From Deltaproteobacteria bacterium (lineage in GTDB: Bacteria; Desulfobacterota; Desulfobaccia; Desulfobaccales; 0-14-0-80-60-11), in contig JASEFS010000008.1 in the NCBI GenBank assembly GCA_030018495.1, positions 1 through 64,000 on the forward strand: a stretch of DNA of 64,000 bases, written 5' to 3'. The first letter of the stretch is position 1. Every line of letters starts with the position of its first letter. Below the pieces are notes generated by a model. It did no database searches. It was not told where the DNA came from and saw nothing but the letters and a program-made list of their open reading frames with translations. Position numbers and translations under genes: made by a program. Positions 34,647 to 44,313 of the stretch are shown one piece after another.

Positions 34647-35645
34647 TCATTTCAGCCAGCCGTGACGCCGATACCAGGCCGCGGTGTCGGCCAGTCCCTC
34701 GTTCAAGCCCATGCGGGGCCGGAAGCCCAGTTCTTCCCTGGCCCGGGCATTGCTGCAAAGCCATCCCGCCTGACAGATTTCCTTGTATTTGTCTGGATTG
34801 AGAAAAGGCGCCTCGCCGGTGAGCCAAGCCGCGCCCCCTCCGGCCAGGCACAGGCAGCGCAGCACCCAGGCCGGCACCGGCAGGGTCAGGGGCTTGCGGC
34901 CCAACACCTGGGCGATGGTGCGGCCGATGCAATGCCAGTCATAGTGATGGTCGCCGCTGAGGTAGTAGGTGCGGCCCGCGGCCTGGGGAGAAGCGGCCGC
35001 CAGCAGGATGCCTTCCACCAGGTCCGCAACATGCACCAGGCTGAGGCGCTGGCAGCCCCGCCCCGGCAGGGGATGCAGCCCCCGCTGGATGCTCTTGAAA
35101 TAAGCCAATAACTCCCGGTCCCGGGGACCGTAAACCGCGGGCGGCCGGACGATGACCGCAAACCGTTCCCGGCTGTATTCCAGCACTGCTTTTTCGGCCA
35201 GCAGCTTGGAGTGGCCGTAGGCCGAGACCGGGGCCGCCTCCTGGTCCTCATGGTGCGGGCGCTCAATGGTGCTGGGTCCCGCCGCGGCCAGGCTGGAGAC
35301 GAATACCAGCTTTTGCCCGGGCGGGCCGTAAGCCGCGCACGCGGCCAGCAGGTTCCGGGTGGCCGTGAAATTCCCTTGGATATAGTGGGCCCGTCTCCTG
35401 GCCCTGGTGACCCCCGCCACATGAAATACCAGGTCCGCGGCGGCTGCCGCGCCGGCCAGAGCCGTAATATCGTTAAAATCCCACAACAAAAATTCAACGG
35501 GAAGGCGGGCCAGCCAGCCGCGGCGGCGGGTCGAACGGATGACGCAGGTCACCTGCAGCCCTTCCCGGAGCAGCCGCTCCACCAGGGTGCTGCCGATAAA
35601 GCCGCTGCCGCCGGTTACCAGGGCGCGCCTGGCTTCATGCTTCAT
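34647..35645 (-). CDS. NAD(P)-dependent epimerase/dehydratase-type SDR
   Basis: A 332-residue extended SDR. The Rossmann motif is VTGGSGFIGSTLV near the N-terminus; the catalytic YxxxK is in AYGHSKLLAEK, preceded by VSSLAAAG; RPPAVYGPRD is typical of the extended family. It may act as a ketoreductase or epimerase. The coding region overlaps the end of the PPTase gene by 11 bp, so it belongs to the synthase operon and probably works on its product. A distant analogy is CerR, the ketosphinganine reductase next to bacterial ceramide genes, but the substrate is unknown. Confidence 0.85.
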   Translation of the reverse strand: MKHEARRALVTGGSGFIGSTLVERLLREGLQVTCVIRSTRRRGWLARLPVEFLLWDFNDITALAGAAAAADLVFHVAGVTRARRRAHYIQGNFTATRNLLAACAAYGPPGQKLVFVSSLAAAGPSTIERPHHEDQEAAPVSAYGHSKLLAEKAVLEYSRERFAVIVRPPAVYGPRDRELLAYFKSIQRGLHPLPGRGCQRLSLVHVADLVEGILLAAASPQAAGRTYYLSGDHHYDWHCIGRTIAQVLGRKPLTLPVPAWVLRCLCLAGGGAAWLTGEAPFLNPDKYKEICQAGWLCSNARAREELGFRPRMGLNEGLADTAAWYRRHGWLK

Positions 35646-36390
35646 GGATGTTCAGGCTGTGATGATTAGATTTTTTGGAGGTACGACCCAAAGCCAGCCA
35701 GGCTGACTTATGGCGCCAGACGGCCACCGCCACCGACGCGCCGGCCAGACCATGAAACTCGGCTTCGGTGGCTCTGTCGATATTGGCGCAGAAGAAAATC
35801 ACCCCGGCCTTTTCGGCTTTAAGGGCGAGCTTTACCTGAAGGGGGCCGAACCCCCGGTAGCCGCAGCCCAAGGCCTTGACCGCGGCTTCCTTGGCGGCCC
35901 ATAGCAAGGCCGCGGCCTCTGATTTATCCCGGCCCAGGCGATCCTTTATATACTCCCACTCTTCTCCTGCCGCGATGCGATGGTAAGGATAGCCCTTGGA
36001 AAATTCCCCGGCCTCGGTCACGTCCAGACCCAAATGCTCACCAGGTTCTCCCACGGCCCCCCACAAGCAGTTCATCCCGTAACTAAAGGAGACAGCAGGA
36101 TATGGGGGGTGGGGCCCCGAAAGGCGGGGTTTGCCATGCAGGTCGTGGAAAACTTTTACTTCCTGGGACCCCCGTAAGGTCCCCGGTGCGCCGCGACTCA
36201 GAAGAAACCGCACCAGGCTTGACCTGGCCAGTTCCCTGGCGCGCCGGAAATCCCGTATAGGACCGGAGCGCGGGGCCAGTGGCGCCGCGGCCAGGCAAAT
36301 CTTCCCGGCGCCTCCCGACCGGCCGGCCAGGGGCATCGCCGCAGGGCGAATAGGCGCGTGATGCCAAGGCTCTCGTGTCATTGCGGTCAC
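35635..36390 (-). CDS. 4'-Phosphopantetheinyl transferase superfamily protein
   Basis: A 251-residue Sfp-like enzyme. The Mg-binding region reads LGLDVTEAGEF, with the signature WAAKEAAVKALGCG later. It would attach phosphopantetheine to the carrier protein domain of the adjacent synthase, acting on a conserved Ser. The GTG start overlaps the synthase stop by four bases (GTGA), giving tight translational coupling. This is strong evidence for a dedicated activating enzyme. The N-terminal about 50 residues are basic and Arg-rich, longer than necessary. Confidence 0.88.
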   Translation of the reverse strand: MTAMTREPWHHAPIRPAAMPLAGRSGGAGKICLAAAPLAPRSGPIRDFRRARELARSSLVRFLLSRGAPGTLRGSQEVKVFHDLHGKPRLSGPHPPYPAVSFSYGMNCLWGAVGEPGEHLGLDVTEAGEFSKGYPYHRIAAGEEWEYIKDRLGRDKSEAAALLWAAKEAAVKALGCGYRGFGPLQVKLALKAEKAGVIFFCANIDRATEAEFHGLAGASVAVAVWRHKSAWLALGRTSKKSNHHSLNIHEA

Positions 36391-39300
36391 CCCTCAAACC
36401 ACCGCAATGCCAGGTCCCGCACCTGCATAATCGGAATGCCCGCGTCATCCAAAGCCCTGGCGTCAAAAGTAACTCCCGCCCGGTCCTCCTGCTTCAACCG
36501 GCCCTCCAGGATAAGCCGCTCCCCGTCCCGACAGGGACGGGTCCAGGCAAGCTCTCCCAAACTTTTGGGAATCAGAAATTTTTTGCTCCCCTGCTCCCGC
36601 ATCACCACATGGAAAAACGGCAGGTGGAGCAGCGCTTCCAGCACATAAGGGGAATATTGATACGCGACTTTTCCTGCGCCCGCGAAATCCGCCTGGAAGC
36701 GATGGCGAAAACTGGCCCGAATAGCATTTCGACCGATACCTTCCACTTCCTCCATCACCTCATAGCGGTTTTTCATGTCCGAAAGCTCGCGGTAGCACTT
36801 GAGGACCATTTCATGGGGCATGGGTCCGATATCCAGTTCCTCCGGGTGCACCGGCAAACCGGCAATCTCGGGCAGAATTTGGGGCCGTGCGGCCCCCATG
36901 AGCACCCGGGCCTCGAAATTCACGGCAGCGACATCCAGCACCCGCCCTGTCGGCGATATTGCCGGCGTTTCCATGGACAGCTCGCAGGTCACCCCCGCCA
37001 AGCCGTTCCGGACCCGGCGGCAAATTATCCGAGAGTCCCGCGAGATTCCAGGGGGACATAGGACCATCTCCCGCAGGTTTACATCCTTTATGCAGGTTGG
37101 CTGCAAATAAGGATAAAGGAGGCGCGCCGCCTCAAGAAAGGCTTCCAATACCATGATGGTGGAAACCAGAGGGTGCGGCAAAAACTTGAAAGGTTTATGA
37201 TCCTCAATCCACAAGTCGCGCTCCCGGGAGAAAGTGCGGTGCGCGGTGAGGCCGCCTTGGTGAAGGTCGATTCGGGAAACAGAATCGATGAGGGGAAAAT
37301 CATCGGGGGCAAACGATAAGGTTCCGGCGCGAGGCGCGGCGGAAGCTTCTGATGCCCCTGATTCATCAAGAATCACGGTCTTCACCGACGGCAGCCGGCG
37401 CTTGAAAAGCACCCAGACGTCCTCCGGGGGGGCGAGGCACAGCTCCCGCAGGAACAGCTCCGCCAGTTCCTCGGGTTCGATGTAGCCTATGCCTTTCTTC
37501 TCCAAAATTTTGCGAATCTCAGCCCCTGAGGCCATGCCGACCCGGGCCACCGCGGGGAGCATGAGGGCCTTGCAAATGATTTCAGGGTGCTGCCGGTGAA
37601 AGTTAACCAGCAGCGCCGACATCATCCGGTTGGCCGCGGCATAATTGGATTGACCGGGATTGCCCTGGATGGCCGCAGCCGAAGACAGCGCGGCAAAGAA
37701 CCGAAGCCCCGCCGAACGCGAGGTCTGAAACAGGTTCCAGGCTCCCAGGAGTTTCACCTTGACGACTTCGGCAAAATCGTCCGGCACCATCCGCTCCAGA
37801 AACGCATCCCGAAGAATACCCGCCCCATGCACCATCCCGTCAATCCGGCCATAGCGGGCAACAATAGTCTCCACCGCCTGCCTGACCGCCTCCGGGTCGG
37901 CCACGTCGCAGGACTGATAATCCACCTCCAAACCCTCGGCCCTGAGGTCCTTGAGGGTTTTGTTAACTTCCTTTGCCCTGAGCAGTCGGGAGATTTCCCG
38001 GGACAGGTCGTCCTGGCTGATATCCGGTCGGGCCTGCATGACCGCCCAGCGCAGCGCCTTCAAAGAAGGTTCAGGCTCCTCCAGCAGGCGGAGGATATCC
38101 GCCGCCAAATCGATGCCGGTGCGCCCCAGGAGCACCAGCCGCGGTCGCCAAGGCGCGAGAGCGCGGGCCAGATAGGGGGTGATGCCGTGGCCGCCGCCGG
38201 AAAACACTATTACGTCTTCAGGTCCCAAAACCAGCTGCGGCTCCGCTCGGTAAGGCGCCGGGGCCGCGCGGCCTGCCAGGGTGAGGAGGGAGTCCGGCCC
38301 CCGCAGGGTCTCGATTACCGGCTGGTGGCGGTCCAGCGCGGCTTCCAGGGCAGGACCGAGTTCACTCATCTCCCGGTCCAAAATCATGCTCCGAAAAAGC
38401 ACGCTGGGCATTTCCTGGGCCGCGCTCAAAAACATCCCCAGAAGTCCCTGGGCCAGAAGATCCTGTCGCTCTCCCCCCTGCTGCAGCACCAGCGTGAATC
38501 GCCGCTGCGGCGAAAGAGCCAACGCCTGAAGAAGCTTGAAACATTGGGTGAGGACTTGGGGCAAATCCTCAACTCTGGACCCTGAGGCGCTCTCCCCGCT
38601 CAGCCAGTAAACCACCCCCATGAGAGGCGGACCGTCCGGCAAAGACGCGTGTCGGGCAACATCGGCAATGCTGAGGACTTCGCAGGAAACGCCGTATTTT
38701 TGCTGGAACACGGTTTTTAAGGGAGCGCAGGAATCGCCGTTCTCCAAAGTGAGAATCGCTACACGCGCCCCGGGCGCCAATTCCAGCGGCTCGGGATTGC
38801 CGGACTCCAGGGGAACATGCTGAAAAACCAGGCGCCCCAGATTGTCGCTTTCCGGCGCCGGAGCCGTTGGCTTGTCAGGAATCTTTTCAGGAACGGCCGA
38901 CGCATTCGGCCTTTGCGCGGGCCCTCCCTGAGTTTGGGACCTGACTTCCTCTATCTTGACTGCCAGATCCCTAACGGTCCGGACTTCCATAAATTCTTCC
39001 AAGCGGATCTCGATGCCGAAGCGGTTTTCCGCGGTGTCCACGATCACCGGCATGCGGCTGGAGCGGATGGCCAGGTCGCCCCTTAAGTCCATATCCGGCT
39101 CGATTTCATCCCGCTCGTAGCCGGTGGCCTCCATGATGATGCGAATGACCTCCTCCAACACATCCAATGGCTCGGCAGCCGGCGGCGGCACCGCGGCGGC
39201 GACTGGCGGCGGCGCGATGGCCGGCCCTGGGTCAGAAGCCGGCCCGGCCGGGACCGCGCCGGGATTTACCGCATCAGCCAACCCCGATGGCATAACCTCC

Positions 39301-42300
39301 TTGAGAACCCGCTCCAAGTCGCCCTCGGCAAAACTTGGGTCGTACTCCCGGCGGACCGCCTCCAGAATGGCCGGTTTCAGAAAACGGCCGAAAGTCTCCA
39401 GGACGAACTTGTTGATTTCCCTCTGGACGATGCCGACTAATTTGGTCTCCGGGTTTGATTGCGGGGGCGAGTCTGCCGTCGGGGCCTCCACAGCCGCGGC
39501 AGCCCGGTGCAAAGCCTCGGGCAGGACGAGTCGCTCCGCCTGCGCCGGGAACGGCAGCTGTCCTCCGGCCAGCAGCCGTGCCACGGCCTGGTTCAAGGTG
39601 AAAACTTCGCGCTCCGGCAGGCAGGTGGGGAAACATACGGCCTCTTCCAGAGCGAGGGCTATGAGGTTGGATAAAACATCCCCCGGTCCCACCTCCAGAA
39701 AGACCCTGGCCCCCCAATCCGTCCACAAAGTGCGGACATTGTCCAGCCAATACACCGGCGATTCCAGGTGATCCATGATGATGCTTTTTATCTGCCGGGT
39801 ATCGTCCGGGAAAGGCCGCCTGGTGGTATTGGAAATTACCGGCAGGCTGGGGGGATGAAAGGCCAGCGTGTCCACAAACCGCTGCAGCTCCTCCCGGATG
39901 ACCCGCATGACGGGGGAGTGAAAAGCCATGCTCACCTTGAGCGTGGTGGCCCGGTAGCCCAGCTCTTTTAAGGCCTCGCTCAGCGACTGAAGCGGTGCGG
40001 TGGCGCCGCCCAACACGATCTGGTTGGGCGCGTTGATATTGGTGATATGGATGTCTTTTCGCGCCTCGAGCTTCTCCCTCAGCAGCTCCAGCGGCGCGTC
40101 GGTGGCCACCATAATGCCGGGGTCCAGGCTCAGGTCGCAGGCCTTGTCCATGCAGCGGGCCCGCATGTTCACCAGGCGGAAGCCGTCCTCAAAGGAAAAC
40201 ACCCCGGCGGTGGCCAGGGCCACCAGTTCTCCCAGGCTGTGTCCGGCCAGGGCCGCCGGTTTCAAGCCCAGAGACAGGAGGTACTGCGCCATGGCGAATT
40301 CGAGGCTGAAGGTGGCGGGCTGCTGCCAGCGGGTCTTCTGGAGATTCTCCTCCCGGTCGAAAAACAGGAGGTTCAGGAGATCGAAATCCGCGGCCGCCGC
40401 GGCCCGGTCCAGCCATTTTCTGATTACCGGGTTGGCGTCATAAAGCTCCTGCCCCATGCCCGGGTACTGGGACCCCTGCCCCGGAAAAACCATGGCCAGG
40501 GGCTCCGCCGAAGCCCCGGCGGAGGCCAGGAAAACGCCCTGGAGGGCCAGGCCCCGCAGCGTCTTGGCTGAAAGCTCCTGATTCGGAGGACCCGGTTTTA
40601 TCTCCCTGACGCGGGAGAGGGCTTCGCCTCGCGATTCGGCCACTACCGCGGCCCGGTAAGGAAAGTTACTGATGGCGACTTGAAAGGGAAAAACCCCAGC
40701 CGGCAGCGACGCGTCCGTTTCCTGAACCGCCCCGGACTTAATGAGGGTGGGGTCAACCAGGACCCTGGCCTGGCCGTCCAGCGGCTGTTCCAGGTGCACC
40801 ACGTAGTTGGAGCCGCCGAAGCCGAAGGAATTGACCTGAAAGCGCCGGGGCCGGCCGTCTTTTTGGGGCCAGTCCTCCGGCTCCGTGGTAATGCGCAGCC
40901 CTGAGCCCTCCAGGGCCATGTCCGGGTCGGGATGGCGGTAGTTGAGGGTGGGCGGAAACACCCCGGCATGCATGGCCATGATGCCCCGGATAAGGCTGTT
41001 GAGGCCGGAGGCTCCCAGGGTGTGGCCGATCTGGGATTTGAATGAACTGAGGACGGTGTCGCCCCGCCCCGCGAAAAAGGTCTTGAGGGCCAGAACTTCT
41101 TCCACGTCTCCCTGAAAGGTCGAGGTGGCGTGGCACTCCACCAGCCCGATGTCTTCGGGGCCGTAGGGCAGGTCCTGAAACGCGGCGCGCAGCGCGATCT
41201 CCTGGGTGACGCGGGACGACTCCACCAGTCCCAGGTGGTTGTTGCTGGCCCCTATGCCGGTAATGTAGGCCAAAATGGGCGCGCCCCGGCGGCGGGCCGA
41301 GGATTCCCGCTCCACCACGATCAAGGCGCCGCCTTCTCCCAGCACCATGCCGTCCCGGGTCAGGTCGAACGGGCGGCTGCTCTCCGCCGGCGGCACTTCG
41401 CGCCCCGACAGGCCCGCCAAGGCCCCCAGCGCGGAAAACTCCTGAAAGTGCATGGGCGTGAGATCTTCTTCGCCGCCTCCCACCACCGCGGCATCGATAA
41501 TGCCGCTCCTGAGCATCAGCACCGCGGCGTAAAGAGCCACCAGAGAGGTGGCGCACGCCGCGGTCACCGCAAAGCTGGGCCCCATAAAGCCGTACTTGTT
41601 GCTGATAAAGCCGCCCGCGGTGCAGCTCAGCCGGCCCAGAAGCGTGGTGTCGTCAATGGCGACGCGCCGGTTGTCGATCTCCCGGGCCAAGATATTTCGG
41701 AGCTGACTCGGCCCCTCGGCCACCTTGCCGAAACCATCCAGGATTTCTTTCAGCTTGCCCCGGATAATAATGTCCGAAAGAGTGGCCGTCGCCTCCCCGG
41801 AGTTCTGGGAGATCAGCACCGAAATCCGTTCCCGGGGAATATCCGCACCCAGGAGGTTAGACTGGGCGATGGCCTGGGCCGCCAGCCACAAAGTCAGACG
41901 GGTGGCCGTGGTCATGGTGCGGAAATCCTGCGGAGGAATGCCCAATTCCTTGCGGGTGGCCGTGAAATTGTGAAAAGCTCCTACCTTGCAGTAAGTCTTA
42001 TCCTGAACCCTGGGTCGGGGATCGTAATAATACGAGTGGTCCCAACGTTCGGCGGGTACAGGAATTATGCCGCTTTTCAGAGCCAGGCAGCGGGACCAGA
42101 CCTCCTCCGGGCTGTTCCCCAGCGAATTCACCAGGGCCATGCCGGTTACCACGAGGCGGTCTGTCGCATCATGCCTATACACTGCTGATGCAGCCTGAGA
42201 GCGGCCGATTGCCGAACTCTGTTCTTCGGCAACTTTTTTTACGGGTGTCAAAGCCAATCCCGCCACCAGCTCCTGGTGGAGTTCCTTGACGGTGCGCACC

Positions 42301-44306
42301 CGGCTGAGACCGCCGGCGCAGGCCCCGCTCATGAATTGGCCCTCTTCCAGGCACGCGGCCTCATTGAGCGGCGGCTCCCCGGGTCTTTTTATCCCGCGGG
42401 CCGCCACCAAAAGGCTGCCGGCGGCCAATACCTCCATCTCCTTACGAATTTCAGCCTCGCTGCCGCGTTTGGCGGCCAATTCCTTTTCCCGCTGCCGGAT
42501 CGCAGCAATCTTGGGGGTTTTGAGCGATCTTACCCTGAGCCCCACCGCTTCCCCCGTGATCGCGGTGCCGCCGAAGGGCGCGCTCAAAATTTGCCTCTGG
42601 TACAAAGCGGCTAGAGCCCCGGTCTCCACAATCTCCCGGGTGGCCAGATAAGCGGTGCCCACCTGGATGGCGTCGGCTCCGAGCAAAGCCGCCATAAACG
42701 CGGTCTCCCGGTTGTGGATGCCTCCGGCCAGGATCAGGCGCCGCCCGGTCAGAAGCTCCGGCTCCCGGCGCTTCAGGGTCAAAACGATTTGGGCCAGGGT
42801 CAGGGTGGAATGGAGGCCCACATGCCCCCCGGCTTCCTGTCCCTCCAGAATAAGGTAGCGGATGCCGTTCTGGCAGGCCAGGCGCACCAGGGATTCATCC
42901 GGGGCCAGGTACATCACCTCCAGGCCCTCTCCCTGCAACTCCCGGGCAAAGCCCGGCTCCCCCGCGGCTATGGTGACAAACCGGGGGCGGGCCTCCCTTA
43001 TCCACGCCAGTTGCTCCTCACGGCAGGGATTTTCCGGCAGGGCCAGGAAATTCACGCCGTAGGGACTATCCCCTAAAAGCTCCCGAACGCTGCCCAACCT
43101 TTGGGTGATAATCTCCCGGTCCATCATCCCCAGGGCCAGGGTGGGCAGGCCTCCGGCGTCGGCCACGGCCCGGGCGAACTCCGGCACGTCGGTGATCCAG
43201 GTCATGGCTCCCTGAATAATTGGATAGGTCGCGCCCAACTCCCTGGCCGCGAGACTGTTGACAAAGGGAGCGGGGTTGGCCTGAGCCTGGCGCAGAAGCT
43301 TGGCCGCCTCTCCCTGAAAGGCGCGGATGGCCGCCCCGCTGTCGCTCCCGAACCGGTCCGCGAAATCTTCGGCAAAGGCCGCCTCCACCCCTAAAGGTAT
43401 CAATTCTTCCCGATGGAAGCGGCTTTCCAGGGGATGGACCGCGGCCGCCTCGACCTGTTGAACAAAAGCCCGGCGAGCTTCAGAGCTATCCTCCGGGGCC
43501 ATGGACTCTTTCAGGGCTTTGACCGCCAGGGAATTGCCCCGGTTAAAGAGGCGCACCGGGCAGTCCAGGGCTTCGCCGACCAGTTCGGTGTGGTCGGGTT
43601 TGAGCCGGGCCAGCCCTTCCCGGACCTCTGCTTCTAAATCCATTAAATCGGTAAGCCAGTGCAGGCTTTCGCAGACGATGCCCCGGGCGCCGGTGCTCCA
43701 AAAGGCTGCGGCGGCCTCGGGAGTGGCCACCCCGCCCCAGATGTACAAATCGGGTTTCCGGAGCAGGTCCCGAATGTGCCCCTTTATTGCGGCGTAAAGG
43801 ATGAAAATGGTGTCCCGGCCCACCCAGCCTGAAGCCTCGCTGCCCTTAAGGGCCAGACGGGACAGCTCCGGACAGGCTTTCAGTCCCAGGGATATCTGGT
43901 CGACATCACCGCAGATGGGAAATACGGCGGCGATTCGGGAGAGGTCCTGCACCCTGGCCCAAAACGCCGCGGCATCCTCCTGGGAGCGCCAGAGGGGAAG
44001 CTCCACCCACAACCCGCCGACCCCGGCACTCGACACCACCTCATTCAGGAATTTATCCAGGAACGCGTCAAAGGAAATTTTCAGATGCGCGCCTGCCGCC
44101 GCTTCCCCGGCTTGTTCCAAAGCCCGGCGCATTTGGAACAAATCCTGACCGGTAAAATCAAAGACGGCCTCGCTGCCGCTGCCGCGGGCCGCGGAGATTA
44201 TTTCCCGACGCAATTGTTGGGCGGGCCAGACGAATGCCAAAAACCGAGACTCCGGTTCGTCCGCCGGGTGTGCCCTGGAGATTTGTTCTCTAAGTTCTGA
44301 TTTCAT
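36387..44306 (-). CDS. Giant type-I lipid/polyketide synthase with fused NMO-ER module
   Basis: The product is 2639 residues from the ATG at 44306; a GTG at 44360 is an alternative. Order of domains: N-terminal degenerate nitronate-monooxygenase-like half (about 1-330), PfaD-type NMO/enoyl-reductase (about 350-690, GAMTWITDVPEFARAV), ketosynthase (about 710-1180, Cys918 in TAACATSL, His in ECHATST and IGHTLGASG), acyltransferase (about 1270-1580, GQGSQYPGMG and Ser1357 in GHSLGE), one carrier protein (about 1715-1790, LAIRSSRM with Ser1749), ketoreductase (about 2030-2300, GGGHGITPYLA and GQSNYAAANRM), and a hot-dog dehydratase (about 2350-2630, EDHKPFKFLPHPLV). This is one polypeptide capable of reductive chain extension, as in PUFA-synthase-type secondary lipid synthases. 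The carrier motif is RSS instead of the usual DSL/DSI. The product is unknown. Confidence 0.9.
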   Translation of the reverse strand: MKSELREQISRAHPADEPESRFLAFVWPAQQLRREIISAARGSGSEAVFDFTGQDLFQMRRALEQAGEAAAGAHLKISFDAFLDKFLNEVVSSAGVGGLWVELPLWRSQEDAAAFWARVQDLSRIAAVFPICGDVDQISLGLKACPELSRLALKGSEASGWVGRDTIFILYAAIKGHIRDLLRKPDLYIWGGVATPEAAAAFWSTGARGIVCESLHWLTDLMDLEAEVREGLARLKPDHTELVGEALDCPVRLFNRGNSLAVKALKESMAPEDSSEARRAFVQQVEAAAVHPLESRFHREELIPLGVEAAFAEDFADRFGSDSGAAIRAFQGEAAKLLRQAQANPAPFVNSLAARELGATYPIIQGAMTWITDVPEFARAVADAGGLPTLALGMMDREIITQRLGSVRELLGDSPYGVNFLALPENPCREEQLAWIREARPRFVTIAAGEPGFARELQGEGLEVMYLAPDESLVRLACQNGIRYLILEGQEAGGHVGLHSTLTLAQIVLTLKRREPELLTGRRLILAGGIHNRETAFMAALLGADAIQVGTAYLATREIVETGALAALYQRQILSAPFGGTAITGEAVGLRVRSLKTPKIAAIRQREKELAAKRGSEAEIRKEMEVLAAGSLLVAARGIKRPGEPPLNEAACLEEGQFMSGACAGGLSRVRTVKELHQELVAGLALTPVKKVAEEQSSAIGRSQAASAVYRHDATDRLVVTGMALVNSLGNSPEEVWSRCLALKSGIIPVPAERWDHSYYYDPRPRVQDKTYCKVGAFHNFTATRKELGIPPQDFRTMTTATRLTLWLAAQAIAQSNLLGADIPRERISVLISQNSGEATATLSDIIIRGKLKEILDGFGKVAEGPSQLRNILAREIDNRRVAIDDTTLLGRLSCTAGGFISNKYGFMGPSFAVTAACATSLVALYAAVLMLRSGIIDAAVVGGGEEDLTPMHFQEFSALGALAGLSGREVPPAESSRPFDLTRDGMVLGEGGALIVVERESSARRRGAPILAYITGIGASNNHLGLVESSRVTQEIALRAAFQDLPYGPEDIGLVECHATSTFQGDVEEVLALKTFFAGRGDTVLSSFKSQIGHTLGASGLNSLIRGIMAMHAGVFPPTLNYRHPDPDMALEGSGLRITTEPEDWPQKDGRPRRFQVNSFGFGGSNYVVHLEQPLDGQARVLVDPTLIKSGAVQETDASLPAGVFPFQVAISNFPYRAAVVAESRGEALSRVREIKPGPPNQELSAKTLRGLALQGVFLASAGASAEPLAMVFPGQGSQYPGMGQELYDANPVIRKWLDRAAAAADFDLLNLLFFDREENLQKTRWQQPATFSLEFAMAQYLLSLGLKPAALAGHSLGELVALATAGVFSFEDGFRLVNMRARCMDKACDLSLDPGIMVATDAPLELLREKLEARKDIHITNINAPNQIVLGGATAPLQSLSEALKELGYRATTLKVSMAFHSPVMRVIREELQRFVDTLAFHPPSLPVISNTTRRPFPDDTRQIKSIIMDHLESPVYWLDNVRTLWTDWGARVFLEVGPGDVLSNLIALALEEAVCFPTCLPEREVFTLNQAVARLLAGGQLPFPAQAERLVLPEALHRAAAAVEAPTADSPPQSNPETKLVGIVQREINKFVLETFGRFLKPAILEAVRREYDPSFAEGDLERVLKEVMPSGLADAVNPGAVPAGPASDPGPAIAPPPVAAAVPPPAAEPLDVLEEVIRIIMEATGYERDEIEPDMDLRGDLAIRSSRMPVIVDTAENRFGIEIRLEEFMEVRTVRDLAVKIEEVRSQTQGGPAQRPNASAVPEKIPDKPTAPAPESDNLGRLVFQHVPLESGNPEPLELAPGARVAILTLENGDSCAPLKTVFQQKYGVSCEVLSIADVARHASLPDGPPLMGVVYWLSGESASGSRVEDLPQVLTQCFKLLQALALSPQRRFTLVLQQGGERQDLLAQGLLGMFLSAAQEMPSVLFRSMILDREMSELGPALEAALDRHQPVIETLRGPDSLLTLAGRAAPAPYRAEPQLVLGPEDVIVFSGGGHGITPYLARALAPWRPRLVLLGRTGIDLAADILRLLEEPEPSLKALRWAVMQARPDISQDDLSREISRLLRAKEVNKTLKDLRAEGLEVDYQSCDVADPEAVRQAVETIVARYGRIDGMVHGAGILRDAFLERMVPDDFAEVVKVKLLGAWNLFQTSRSAGLRFFAALSSAAAIQGNPGQSNYAAANRMMSALLVNFHRQHPEIICKALMLPAVARVGMASGAEIRKILEKKGIGYIEPEELAELFLRELCLAPPEDVWVLFKRRLPSVKTVILDESGASEASAAPRAGTLSFAPDDFPLIDSVSRIDLHQGGLTAHRTFSRERDLWIEDHKPFKFLPHPLVSTIMVLEAFLEAARLLYPYLQPTCIKDVNLREMVLCPPGISRDSRIICRRVRNGLAGVTCELSMETPAISPTGRVLDVAAVNFEARVLMGAARPQILPEIAGLPVHPEELDIGPMPHEMVLKCYRELSDMKNRYEVMEEVEGIGRNAIRASFRHRFQADFAGAGKVAYQYSPYVLEALLHLPFFHVVMREQGSKKFLIPKSLGELAWTRPCRDGERLILEGRLKQEDRAGVTFDARALDDAGIPIMQVRDLALRWFEG

Positions 44307-44313
44307 GCGATAT

